Assembly: GCA_025462785.1 (NCBI GenBank)
Contig: JAOAPG010000179.1
Span: forward strand, 1-23,844
Length of the DNA: 23,844 bases
Origin: Acidobacteriaceae bacterium
Lineage (GTDB): Bacteria > Acidobacteriota > Terriglobia > Terriglobales > Acidobacteriaceae
Direction of reading: 5' to 3'
The number at the start of each line of letters is the position of its first letter. Within the stretch, counting starts at the first letter, position 1. Positions 7,319 through 15,736 of the stretch are shown here, piece after piece. The translations under genes and the position numbers were made by a program. The notes beneath the pieces are model-generated. The model saw only the letters and a list, made by a program, of their open reading frames with translations. It made no database searches and was not told the DNA's origin.

Positions 7319-8434
7319 TCAAACAACAATTGAGGTATCGAGAACAACCCCAGATCTCTTCATTTCACTGTGGGCATCGGGGACATGATCTGGGATCCCT
7401 CCCACACTCTTAACCCAAGAGAGAAAATCATCCAAGATCATGGAGAGATCACGCCGAGGTCGCCACCCAAGCCGAACGAGCTTGTCAATGCTAGATACGC
7501 TGTGGCGATTATCGCCTCTCCTGTACTCTCCTCGAACAGTAACGTCGATCCCCGAGGGAATTTTCGCTCGCACCAAGTTGGCGTATTCGAGGACGTTCGT
7601 AGATTTTCCGCTCCCGACATTGAACGCTTCAAAATCGGCATCTTCTGCGAGAACTCTCATGTTTGCGTCTACCACGTCCTGAACATGCACGAAGTCGCGG
7701 GTTTGGAGACCGTCTTCATAGATCAAGAGCGGTAAGCCCTTAAGAGCTTGCAACACGAAGATGCGGCAAAGGCCCGAATACTGATTAAAGAGTGACTGCC
7801 GTGGACCTTGCGTGATCGAATAGCGAAGCGCGACCGATGGGATTCCGTGAAGCCAGCCTAACCCGAGAGCTACTTTCTCAGCGGACAGCTTCGACACCGC
7901 GTATTGGTTATAGGGATTTGTGAAGCTTTCTTGCAGCAAACATGGCTTGCTTTGTCTGCCGCAGTCCGGGCATCGTACCTCCCATCGCCCCTCCGAGAGT
8001 TGTTTCTGACTGCGTGGCAGGGGCTGAAAGACCCCATGCTCGTGACAATCATACTGGCCTTCACCATAAACTGCTTGCGACGATGCAACGATGACTTTCT
8101 TGACTTTCAATTTTTCGCTCACGATCAATTCATAAAGCAACGATGTACCCACTCCGTTTACGTGCAAAAACCGTGAAAAATCTGGCATGTAGTCTTGGTA
8201 AGCGGCCTGATGGGAAACGATGTCAACATCGTGCAACGCCGCGAGTAGGGTACTGCGATCAGTTATGTCGCCTTTGATAAACTCAATGTTCTCGGGGAAA
8301 TAGGACGGAATCCTCCCTCGATGAACCCTTGCATCGAGGGAGTCAAGAACGCGAACTTCAAAACCCTCCAAGAGAAACCGATCGACCAAGTGCGAACCAA
8401 TGAAACCGGCGCCTCCTGTGACCAAAACCCTCAT
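7319..8434 (-). CDS. NAD-dependent nucleotide-sugar epimerase/dehydratase with zinc-ribbon-like insert
   Basis: This 371-residue extended SDR protein starts with the NAD-binding GGAGFIGSHL (7-16) and has an active site made of ASSQAVYG (117-124) and Y178-x3-K182 in NQYAVSK. Between them is an insert with C130 and H131/H133 (CHEHG) and a CPDCG knuckle (C155, C158), a likely zinc ribbon. I associate this insert with the dTDP-L-rhamnose 4-epimerase-like subfamily, but no rhamnose (rml) genes are in the window, so the real substrate may be another nucleotide sugar such as GDP-heptose. A strong Shine-Dalgarno GGGAGG lies eight nt before the ATG. It sits upstream of gmhA and downstream of the initiating sugar transferase, suggesting it tailors a donor for this polymer. 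The subfamily call is moderately sure. Confidence 0.82.
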   Translation of the reverse strand: MRVLVTGGAGFIGSHLVDRFLLEGFEVRVLDSLDARVHRGRIPSYFPENIEFIKGDITDRSTLLAALHDVDIVSHQAAYQDYMPDFSRFLHVNGVGTSLLYELIVSEKLKVKKVIVASSQAVYGEGQYDCHEHGVFQPLPRSQKQLSEGRWEVRCPDCGRQSKPCLLQESFTNPYNQYAVSKLSAEKVALGLGWLHGIPSVALRYSITQGPRQSLFNQYSGLCRIFVLQALKGLPLLIYEDGLQTRDFVHVQDVVDANMRVLAEDADFEAFNVGSGKSTNVLEYANLVRAKIPSGIDVTVRGEYRRGDNRHSVSSIDKLVRLGWRPRRDLSMILDDFLSWVKSVGGIPDHVPDAHSEMKRSGVVLDTSIVV

Positions 8435-8500
8435 TGAAGAACCCTCCCAAGGATATGAACTATGTTTGGCCGGTTGGACCGCAAAATTTGGAGCAAATCA

Positions 8501-9187
8501 CTACTTTCCGGAGCCAGAGAAGACCTCATTCGCGGTGCGCAGAAGAATCCAAAGATCCAGCTTTGGATTCCAACGCTGAATATATTCTAAGTCTAGTTTT
8601 AGCCAGCGATCGAAATCTGCGATATCGTTGCGGCCGCTGATCTGCCAAAGACAGGTCATTCCGGGTTTTACACTTAACTTTTGTTTCTGATATTCGGTGA
8701 AGCGCGCATATTCGCTTAATAGCGGGGGCCGTGGGCCTACCAGGCTCATGTCTCCTTTGATTACGCTGTAGAGCTGTGGAAGTTCGTCTAAGCTGTATCG
8801 TCGAAGCCACTTGCCCAAAGGTGTGATTCGTGGATCATCTGTGATCTTGAAGACGGGGCCACTCATTTCATTTAAGTGTGCCAATTTGGCCTTCATCTCG
8901 TCCGCATTTTTGTACATAGAGCGGAATTTGTAGCTTATAAACGGCCGATCATTTCTACCTACTACACGCCAACGGTAGAAAATTGGCCCCGAAGACGAAA
9001 TTCTTACTAAGATGGCTAAGATCAGGAAAAGTGGTGAGAGTAAAATTAACAACATCGCCGAACCGACTACGTCCATGGTTCTTTTTATAGTTAGCTGAAC
9101 GAGGCTACCCCAATTGGGCGAGAGAACAGCTTTTGCGCGCTGCTCCTTATTGTCGACATTGGACGCAAGCGAATTGTGACATTCCAT
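8501..9187 (-). CDS. Initiating polyprenyl-phosphate sugar-phosphate transferase
   Basis: The protein is a compact phosphoglycosyl transferase of the bacterial sugar transferase family. A single membrane/re-entrant hydrophobic helix (TMDVVGSAMLLILLSPLFLI) is followed by SYKFRSM, the intact catalytic SLDELPQL (Asp134-Glu135 with this start), GDMSLVGPRP and KPGMTCLWQISGR. It should transfer a sugar 1-phosphate to undecaprenyl phosphate on the cytoplasmic face and thereby start the repeat unit. Its dyad is intact, unlike that of the larger homologue at 4889-6337, so it is the likelier true initiator. I use ATG at 9187 (228 residues); in-frame TTG at 9223 and GTG at 9217 are alternatives and none has a convincing Shine-Dalgarno. 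It lies between a GT4 gene and the epimerase gene in the same direction. Confidence 0.88.
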   Translation of the reverse strand: MECHNSLASNVDNKEQRAKAVLSPNWGSLVQLTIKRTMDVVGSAMLLILLSPLFLILAILVRISSSGPIFYRWRVVGRNDRPFISYKFRSMYKNADEMKAKLAHLNEMSGPVFKITDDPRITPLGKWLRRYSLDELPQLYSVIKGDMSLVGPRPPLLSEYARFTEYQKQKLSVKPGMTCLWQISGRNDIADFDRWLKLDLEYIQRWNPKLDLWILLRTANEVFSGSGK

Positions 9188-9302
9188 CAATTGCAAGTTA
9201 CTCCAAGCTAGTCGCACTATCAACTAAATGCGTAAACCGAGTGGCGTCTGGCCTGTGTTGTTCCACATCTGCATGATTGATCCCGGTAGAGGTTTATGCT
9301 AT

Positions 9303-10469
9303 TCAGTTGCATTTCACCGGCGGGTTCTTGCACCCGCTGTCTATTTTTGCCCCTGAGTCGGCCAGAGCACGTTCGCAGAATTCCATGAATTCCCGCCGAA
9401 ACCGTTCCACGGAAAATAGTTCGGCGTTTCTCCGACAAAGGTTTGGATCGAAGTTCTCAATCTCGTTTTCGAAGAGACGAACAGCATTCGCAATTGCCTC
9501 GGAAGTCTGCTCTTGAAAGAAAAGTCCCGTAGGCCGGTGTGTGCCGAGGTCACGAATCGTTTCTAAGACGCCGCCTTTTCCAAAGGCAATCACTGGAGTG
9601 CCGCAGGCCTGAGCTTCGAGCACGCTGATGCCAAAGTCCTCTTCGGCAGCGAAGACAAACGCTTTCGCGCGCTGCAAATGATCGCGTACAACCTCAGAAG
9701 TCTGATAGCCTCTCATACTGACATTCTTGCCTGCAGTTGCCCTCGTGCTCTCAAATTGGGGACCGTCTCCAATAACTACTAACTTCTTATCCGGCATCGC
9801 CGAAAACGCTTCCACAATGAGATTGACTTTCTTGTAGGGAACAAGTCGTGAAACCGTGAGATAAAAGTCCTCCTTCTCGTCCCCGAGCCCGAAAAAATTT
9901 ATATCTACTGGGGGAGAAATTACTGCCGCATCCCGTCGATAAACTTTCCAAATACGCCGTGCAATGTATTGAGAGTTGGCAACGAATTTATCAACGCCGT
10001 TCGCTGTCCTGAGATCCCACATTCGCCCCTTGTGAATCATGAATCGAGTTGCCCAACCGAGCAGGCCTTGATCTAGCCCAGATTCGCGTAAGTATTGGTG
10101 CTGTAGATCCCATGCGTATCTCATCGGCGAGTGGCAGTAACAAATATGTAGCTGGTCAGGGCCTGTAATTACTCCCTTCGCGACAGAGTGACTGCTGGAA
10201 ATAATGAGGTCATAGCCCGAAAGATCAAATTGTTCTATGGCTAACGGCATTAGAGGGAAGTATCGGCGGAAGTGTTTGCGAGCAAACGGGAGATGCTGAA
10301 AGAATGAAGTGTGCGCCGATTTGTTCAAGATGAATGCGCGCTGATCCGCCGATAAGAAATCGACAAGACTGAACAGCTCGGCCTCGGGGAAGCAAAGGAG
10401 AATCTGTTCCAGCACGCGGTCCGCTCCACCGTAAGTCACAAGCCAGTCATGTATCACCGCGACTTTCAC
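9303..10469 (-). CDS. GT4 glycosyltransferase (WbaZ/mannosyltransferase-like)
   Basis: This GT-B fold enzyme starts with KVAVIHDWLVTYGGADRVLE and contains ICYCHSPMRYAWD, followed by the C-terminal nucleotide-binding domain with VSRLVPYKKV and the E-x7-E motif EDFGISVLE (Glu277 and Glu285). It ends with a helical tail. The pattern is that of GT4 retaining transferases related to WbaZ-type mannosyltransferases. A GDP-linked manno-configured donor would suit the GDP-heptose genes nearby, but that is inference. I choose GTG at 10469, with GGA seven nt upstream, because it begins just before the conserved first strand; a GTG at 10541 would add 24 unconserved residues. The 155-nt gap 10470-10624 upstream holds no gene that I can support. 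Confidence 0.88.
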   Translation of the reverse strand: MKVAVIHDWLVTYGGADRVLEQILLCFPEAELFSLVDFLSADQRAFILNKSAHTSFFQHLPFARKHFRRYFPLMPLAIEQFDLSGYDLIISSSHSVAKGVITGPDQLHICYCHSPMRYAWDLQHQYLRESGLDQGLLGWATRFMIHKGRMWDLRTANGVDKFVANSQYIARRIWKVYRRDAAVISPPVDINFFGLGDEKEDFYLTVSRLVPYKKVNLIVEAFSAMPDKKLVVIGDGPQFESTRATAGKNVSMRGYQTSEVVRDHLQRAKAFVFAAEEDFGISVLEAQACGTPVIAFGKGGVLETIRDLGTHRPTGLFFQEQTSEAIANAVRLFENEIENFDPNLCRRNAELFSVERFRREFMEFCERALADSGAKIDSGCKNPPVKCN

Positions 10470-10624
10470 AATGATTTCCGTTGAGGTTCTCTGTTGTCTG
10501 CAAGAAATGAAGGCTGAACGGCTTCGCAAGAAAGATTGCACGCGCGGAGAAACGTGGTGTGAATGCTACCGATGACTTGTATCAACATCCCGATTTGAAG
10601 AATTCTCCGCAACGAGTAGGTACT

Positions 10625-11410
10625 CTACGATACGCCCTCGGCTTGTATCTTCGAATAAAACCTAGCCGACAAATATGTCCCGTGAGTCTCCAGCTCAGTA
10701 ATGACTTTTTCAGCTCCAGCCTTTTTAAAAATGGAAAGCGTACGAACCAGATCGTAATCATTCATTTCCATCGCAGGCTCGGAGGGTTCCCGGCGCAGAA
10801 TGACATTAATGGGGACATGGGTGTACGGAAAGTGGCCTCTCACAAATCTGACCAGGTTCCTCAACCATCGCAATCGGCCTTTTACCGAAGAATCGATACT
10901 CCTAAGAGAGACATGCATAAAAAATGCGCCTCCCGGGGCGAGATGCTGCAGTAAATTCTGCATAATCACATAGCCTCGCTTAGGAGCGATATGTTGGAGA
11001 ACGATAAATGTGTGTATGAAATCAAATTTTGCGGAACCGAGCTTCGAAAGCTCATCGTCCGACTCCACAAGCTCTACATTTTCAATCTGTCTCTCGCTCA
11101 GATTTCTTGAAGTCTCCTCTAGCATGGCTTTAGACACGTCAACGCCAGTTACTCTGCCAAATTGACGGGAAAGCGGAATCAGCAAACGGCCCACGCCACA
11201 ACCAAAATCCAGAGCACGGGCTCGGTGAATGCCTCCAAATCGTTTTTCGATTTCATCCAAAACTCCGGTGACGTGTTTTTCGCCCGATTCAAAAAACTCG
11301 GCCTGACTTTCGCCGATTTTATGCTTACGGTATTTGTCCTGAGTTAAAACTCCAAAATACGGATCTTGTTGACCCCAGCGCTCCCATGCGATATCAGAGT
11401 GATCTTTCAT
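10625..11410 (-). CDS. Class I SAM-dependent methyltransferase
   Basis: This 261-residue protein has a Rossmann methyltransferase core: motif I LDFGCGVGRLL (67-77), the acidic end of strand 2 in GVDVSKAM (D91), and a motif-IV-like region FDFIHTFIVLQHI followed by LAPGGAFFMHV. The N-terminal 60 residues form a leader with YFGVLTQDKY. It lies among glycosyltransferase genes, so it may methylate the growing glycan or a sugar intermediate, but the acceptor cannot be read from sequence. The start is a plain ATG. It is 65 nt downstream of the GT4 gene that ends at 11477, in the same direction. Confidence 0.85.
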   Translation of the reverse strand: MKDHSDIAWERWGQQDPYFGVLTQDKYRKHKIGESQAEFFESGEKHVTGVLDEIEKRFGGIHRARALDFGCGVGRLLIPLSRQFGRVTGVDVSKAMLEETSRNLSERQIENVELVESDDELSKLGSAKFDFIHTFIVLQHIAPKRGYVIMQNLLQHLAPGGAFFMHVSLRSIDSSVKGRLRWLRNLVRFVRGHFPYTHVPINVILRREPSEPAMEMNDYDLVRTLSIFKKAGAEKVITELETHGTYLSARFYSKIQAEGVS

Positions 11411-11476
11411 CTTAAGTGTTTTTCGCTATCCTAGTAAGAAACCGTAGAGGTCACCATGGTAAATCAGGCCGCGTGG

Positions 11477-12562
11477 TCAGCTTGACACTGACTGAAGAAC
11501 GTCCCAAGTTTTTCGGGCGGTTTCATTCCAAGAAAAGTGTTCTGCACGCAAAATCCCCAACTGTCGCAAGTCCGACCTCAACTTAGGATCTTGTAGGATT
11601 TGTTGCATTCTCTGCGCAATCGATTCAATGTCGAAAGGGTCTACCGTCATTCCCGCGTTCCCCACTACCTCTGGTAAAGAGGAGCGATTCCCAACCAGCA
11701 CTGGAGTACCGCTGGCCATCGCTTCCAGGGCTGGCAACCCGAATCCTTCGTAAATCGAAACAAAGGCCATCGCAAGCGCGCCCGCATACAGCGTGGGCAA
11801 GAAGTGATCAGCCACATGCCCCAGGAGAAGAACTCTCGCTGGTAAGGAGTTGAGAGAGATGTCCCGAAAAACGCGCGATTTTCCTTTCGCGCCTATCACT
11901 ACCAGCCATATACCTTCCGATACATGATCTTTTACCCGGGACCACGCCTGAAGCAGGCGAGTCAGATTTTTTCGTGGTTCCAGCGACCCCACAACGAGAA
12001 CATATTCTCGCGAAGGTAGGTTCAGAGCCGCGACAACTCTATCCAGACCTGAAGCCGCGGCAGGGCTGAAGCGGGATGCGACTCCATTTGGGATTACCGT
12101 AACCTTAGAAGCATTGACATTCGTGTGGGCTATAATCCGCCCCTTCACAAATTCAGAAACTGTGATGATGTGTCGCGTCCGCCGGACAAGGCGCGGCAAG
12201 AGAAACTTATAAAAGGCTTCGAATCTCGGATTAAAGGTTTTCGGACAGTCGAATACGGCCATGTCATGGATCGTTACAACTTGATTTTCCACTTGCAGCG
12301 GGCCGGTATTAGATGGACTGAACAAAACGCGTCCCTGCAATTTTGTTGGCAGAACCAGTTGCTCCCATGCATGTCCAGCCATCCCGCTTAAAAAGCTGTA
12401 AGGTGCGATGGAATCGATGCCTCCATTCCATCGGGCCCGCAATTCCATTAGGTAACGTTGCACACCAGTGATCGGGGAGTTTAGTACCCTCACGTTAATC
12501 GCAATTTTTTGCATTTGGAGGACTGGGCATCTCTGAGATAAGTCTTCAGGTTGTGAAGGCAT
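11477..12562 (-). CDS. GT4 family glycosyltransferase
   Basis: This 361-residue GT-B enzyme opens with INVRVLNSPITGVQRYLMEL, the glycine-containing acceptor-side loop. It has VSEFVKGRI and VIPNGV at the domain boundary, the donor-side VVGSLEPRKN (190-199) and the E-x7-E motif EGFGLPALE (Glu272, Glu280). It should add one sugar to the lipid-linked repeat unit in the cytoplasm; the sugar is not predictable. Its ATG overlaps the 3' end of the preceding GT4 gene by 17 nt, indicating a shared transcript and likely translational coupling. An internal ATG at 12514 would begin nearer the first beta strand and remains possible. Confidence 0.88.
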   Translation of the reverse strand: MPSQPEDLSQRCPVLQMQKIAINVRVLNSPITGVQRYLMELRARWNGGIDSIAPYSFLSGMAGHAWEQLVLPTKLQGRVLFSPSNTGPLQVENQVVTIHDMAVFDCPKTFNPRFEAFYKFLLPRLVRRTRHIITVSEFVKGRIIAHTNVNASKVTVIPNGVASRFSPAAASGLDRVVAALNLPSREYVLVVGSLEPRKNLTRLLQAWSRVKDHVSEGIWLVVIGAKGKSRVFRDISLNSLPARVLLLGHVADHFLPTLYAGALAMAFVSIYEGFGLPALEAMASGTPVLVGNRSSLPEVVGNAGMTVDPFDIESIAQRMQQILQDPKLRSDLRQLGILRAEHFSWNETARKTWDVLQSVSS

Positions 12563-13643
12563 TCTCGTAAAGTCGTACGGTCTGTTCGGCTATATGACGA
12601 TGGACGAAGTTTTTCAATACCCTGGTACGGCCTTTTGCACCTATCTCCTCGGCGAACCCTGGACTGTCATAAAGATGACCCAGGCATTGACGAAGTGCAT
12701 CAACATTGCCTTCAGGGAACACGGATCCAGCGTCTCCGATTACGTTCGGGATTTCTCCAGAGCTTGACCCTATTACAGGTGTTTCGCATGCCATGGCTTC
12801 CACCAGGACTCGTCCGAATTGTTCTTTCCAGCGCCAAGTTGTCCGGGAAGGCAACACCAATACGTCAAAAAGATTCATGTACTCGGGAACGTTAAAGGAC
12901 GAGATCTGCGGAAACCAGTACGTTCGAGAAGACACTCCCAATTCGCTGGCCAACCGCTCTGCTTGGATTCTGAACTTGCCATTGCCAACCAGAACGAGAA
13001 CGCAATTCTCAGGTAAGGAAGAAAGTACCCGAAGAAGATCGGCTATTCCTTTTTCTTCCAGAATTCTTCCCATGTAGCCGATTACGAATTTATCGGTGAG
13101 TTCCAGCTTATTTTTTAGATCAGAAATATCACGCTTGTAGAAAAACTCTGGATCTACTCCGAATTGCGGAATGACCATCACGGGCTTGGAAAAATGTCGC
13201 GTCCGAAGGATATCTCGAGCTTCCTCATTGCCCGCAATTGCCGCGCGTACATGCCGGAACGTATAGCGTTCGAAGAAATTAAAAGGCGGAGGGTATTTTT
13301 TCTGAATATTCTGCCACGTGAAAAAAACCGCAGGTTTATTCTGCTTCACGCAGAGCCGCATGAACTGGTAGGTAACCAAGCTCCAGGGCTCCTCATCAAT
13401 GTGGACAAGATCAGCGTTGATCTTGCCGAGCAACTCACGATAAAAATGGAAATGGTTGTAGCCTGATAAAAGGCAAGGCACCACTCGGATTTTGTATTCC
13501 TCAGCGTGGAATATTTCAAGCTTCTGGTTGCCCCAGTCAGGAGGAACTATGAGGGTCAGATCCACTCCTAGGCGGGCCATTTCGCGCAGCTTCCCATGAT
13601 ACGCACCGACTACGTGCGCCTTTGATACCATCAGAACCTTCAC
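12546..13643 (-). CDS. GT4 family glycosyltransferase
   Basis: This 365-residue protein starts KVLMVSKAHVVGAYHGKL. It has the GT-B linker IPQFGVDPEFF, a donor-domain IGYMGRILEEKG (188-199), and the E-x7-E motif EQFGRVLVE (Glu274, Glu282) followed by GEIPNVIGDAG. It is a retaining transferase expected to work on the lipid-linked repeat unit. GTG at 13643 places the first beta strand at the N-terminus; ATG at 13631 has AAGG five nt upstream and could be used instead. The stop overlaps the start of the next GT4 gene by 17 nt. A 73-nt gap separates it from the GT8-like gene upstream. Confidence 0.88.
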   Translation of the reverse strand: MKVLMVSKAHVVGAYHGKLREMARLGVDLTLIVPPDWGNQKLEIFHAEEYKIRVVPCLLSGYNHFHFYRELLGKINADLVHIDEEPWSLVTYQFMRLCVKQNKPAVFFTWQNIQKKYPPPFNFFERYTFRHVRAAIAGNEEARDILRTRHFSKPVMVIPQFGVDPEFFYKRDISDLKNKLELTDKFVIGYMGRILEEKGIADLLRVLSSLPENCVLVLVGNGKFRIQAERLASELGVSSRTYWFPQISSFNVPEYMNLFDVLVLPSRTTWRWKEQFGRVLVEAMACETPVIGSSSGEIPNVIGDAGSVFPEGNVDALRQCLGHLYDSPGFAEEIGAKGRTRVLKNFVHRHIAEQTVRLYENAFTT

Positions 13644-13716
13644 TCAATCGACTCGACGCGTGTATAGACGGCGACGATCCTCTTGCGAAGTCGGCAACTT
13701 CGAGACCGAGAATAAT

Positions 13717-15087
13717 TCATTCTACGTTGCCAAATGCCGCAGTCCCGGACTTACCCACTTGCACTTTTGGGTACAAAGAGGGCGGGCTGTTTGGCGCATG
13801 CTTTCCTTCGAGGATGAAACCCTGATTAAGAGGCAAGAATTGGTGTCTCATGTATTTAGCGAACTGCATGTATTTTTCCGGCCCCAGTAAGCGCAAAGAC
13901 CACACCAGCATGGATCGGATCAAACGCATATAGAATCCGTATCTTTCGGCGAGCTCGCCAGTGGACAATTTCCCATCGCCATCTTTGGGTGCCTTTACAC
14001 CGGCATCGCGGCAGACATTCCGAAAAGATCCTGGACCTGTCGCAAAAGGATCGCTATGGCTTTCTCGCCAGGTAGTAGAGCTTAGGTACAACGAGCGCTC
14101 AAGCAGCGATATAGTTTCGCCATTTTCGTAAGCAGCGTATCCATATGGAATCTTCATAAAATCGTGAATGTCAGCCGAAAGCAGCAGGTCTCGATACTGA
14201 CGAAATACCGGAGCCAGGTCCGGGCGGTCAGTCAATGTGTACCGGGTCTTCTTGGCGGTAAAGGAGAAGGGGTTTCGTGCGGCGTATTTGCAAATGCAAT
14301 CCAAGTTGTCTACCGAGAAGCCACTGAAATGAAAGAAGGCGAGAGGAAGATCAGAGTGCGCAAGGAAACAAATATGGCCGCGTTGTTCGAGCGTACGCTC
14401 GTGCAGGTTCCAATAAGCAACATTGTAGGCTGGATTCCGAAAGATCAGAACCTCTTCAGAGAAGGCAGGCACCATGCCCACCCATTTTTGATCCAGGAAG
14501 AAACCTGCATCCCCTTCGGCCAAACACTCAGTTTTGAGGTGCCCCCCCCACCAGGTCAGGAAATCGTTAACGAATGCGCTTCGCTTCAGCGCAATAAATC
14601 CTAAGTTAAAAATTCCGGCTCCCATGATTTCTTTGTCATCGGGAAAATATCCTTCCGGGATCGGACTGCAGATGTGCGGGGTGAGTACAACACTATGCTG
14701 GTCAAACGCGACCAAAACTTCTTCGAAACGCCTGAAACAAAGGATGTCCGGATCAAGGTATATGACCTTCTCGGCATTACTCTGAAACAGAAGTTGGAAA
14801 ATAGATGGCTTTACGCTAGTAGTGGCCTCTGTGAGACTGTACTGAAATACGAGCTTTCGATAATTCAGAGGAGAAATGTGTTCTGGATAGATAACGTTGA
14901 ACCCTTTCGCTTCTATGGAAGATTGCCACTTGTGTTCGGGATCATCCATGATAAAAATCGAGAAGGTCGACTCCGGGTGATAACGTAATACAGATTCACC
15001 AAGCACGAAAGCATAGGCGAGATAGTTTTGCGCGACGATAGTAAAAAATTGCAACGTCGAAATGTTTCGCACGCTAGTAGTGTCCAT
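13717..15087 (-). CDS. GT8-like glycosyltransferase with uncharacterised C-terminal part
   Basis: The N-terminal 270 residues look like a GT-A fold transferase. They include FFTIVAQNYLAYAFVLGESV (14-33), the metal-binding IYLDPDI (D112-x-D114), KPSIFQLLF before it, GIFNLGFIAL, DQKWVGMVPAF and PAYNVAYWNLHER, and end in FFHFSGF. The C-terminal 180 residues carry a conserved-looking YENGETISLLERSLYL and DPFATGPGSF block that I recognise from related proteins, where it often joins a GT4 domain, but I know no assigned role. Here it stands without a fused partner. The ATG at 15087 overlaps the end of the methyltransferase gene upstream by 14 nt. It probably adds a sugar in the cytoplasm; donor and linkage are unknown. 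Confidence 0.75.
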   Translation of the reverse strand: MDTTSVRNISTLQFFTIVAQNYLAYAFVLGESVLRYHPESTFSIFIMDDPEHKWQSSIEAKGFNVIYPEHISPLNYRKLVFQYSLTEATTSVKPSIFQLLFQSNAEKVIYLDPDILCFRRFEEVLVAFDQHSVVLTPHICSPIPEGYFPDDKEIMGAGIFNLGFIALKRSAFVNDFLTWWGGHLKTECLAEGDAGFFLDQKWVGMVPAFSEEVLIFRNPAYNVAYWNLHERTLEQRGHICFLAHSDLPLAFFHFSGFSVDNLDCICKYAARNPFSFTAKKTRYTLTDRPDLAPVFRQYRDLLLSADIHDFMKIPYGYAAYENGETISLLERSLYLSSTTWRESHSDPFATGPGSFRNVCRDAGVKAPKDGDGKLSTGELAERYGFYMRLIRSMLVWSLRLLGPEKYMQFAKYMRHQFLPLNQGFILEGKHAPNSPPSLYPKVQVGKSGTAAFGNVE

Positions 15088-15736
15088 CGGCGTTAGTCTT
15101 CACGGCAGAAAAATTGTATATATAGGCCAACAGGTTTTCGAAAATCCTGCAAGTCAAACGGTTCGCGATTTGCGAATTCCGGCCAAACTCTGGCACCAAT
15201 TCCTGCACTTCAAATCCCGTACTCTGAAGCAAATCGACCGCAGTTTGACGGGAAAAGAAGCGTAAATGTGTCCAATCCATGACACCGGACTCTTCGTACT
15301 GCCACTTGCCGGTCAGCATCAAGGGGAAGACAACGCTGTGATGTCGAATGTTGGGGAGCGCTCCGATAAGTTGACCGTCATCCCTTAGAAAATGTCGAAG
15401 CTTTTTCAGAGTTGTCCAAGGATCGATGAGATGTTCGAGAACGTGCCCTGCGATTAACAGGTCAAATGAATTTGGTTCGAAATCCAGATCTAGGCTTTCT
15501 ACATCGCCGACGATCACCTTACTTAATCCACGAGCCTTCGCTATTTCTGCCACTTGGGGAGAGCGCTCAATCCCAACGGTGTATTCGGCGCCGCGTTCTG
15601 ATATTTGGGCCAAGGTCTGTCCAGCGGCACATCCAATTTCAAGCACGCGTTTCGGAGTCCCGGTGATAAGGGAGAGCATCGGCGTTCGTAATTCGGTATA
15701 GTATGCGCCATTGGCGGGTACCTTGTTGTTAATCAT
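15074..15736 (-). CDS. Class I SAM-dependent methyltransferase
   Basis: This 220-residue Methyltransf_23-type protein has motif I VLEIGCAAGQTL (31-42), strand-2 acid GIERSP (E57), GDVESLDL, and the motif-IV-like FDLLIAGHVLEHLIDP. LRHFLRDDGQLIGALPN follows, then the DWTHLRFFS segment common to methyltransferases in polysaccharide loci. It probably methylates a sugar hydroxyl or an end group. The ATG overlaps the stop of the acyltransferase gene as ATGA (15733-15736), and its own stop overlaps the GT8-like start by 14 nt, so three genes are tightly coupled. Methylation as a chain-terminating cap is one possibility, without direct evidence. Confidence 0.85.
   Translation of the reverse strand: MINNKVPANGAYYTELRTPMLSLITGTPKRVLEIGCAAGQTLAQISERGAEYTVGIERSPQVAEIAKARGLSKVIVGDVESLDLDFEPNSFDLLIAGHVLEHLIDPWTTLKKLRHFLRDDGQLIGALPNIRHHSVVFPLMLTGKWQYEESGVMDWTHLRFFSRQTAVDLLQSTGFEVQELVPEFGRNSQIANRLTCRIFENLLAYIYNFSAVKTNADGHY

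Noticed and set aside
10544..10610. 8-bp inverted repeat GCGGAGAA / TTCTCCGC in the gap between the GT4 and methyltransferase genes
   Set aside because: The arms are 51 nt apart with no further structure, which is easily met by chance.
10559..10954. 131-residue plus-strand open frame over the methyltransferase end
   Set aside because: Mostly antisense to the methyltransferase; its composition is that of a shadow frame.
14164..14604. 146-residue plus-strand open frame opposite the GT8-like gene
   Set aside because: It lies wholly antisense to a well-supported gene, has no family pattern and no clear ribosome binding site.
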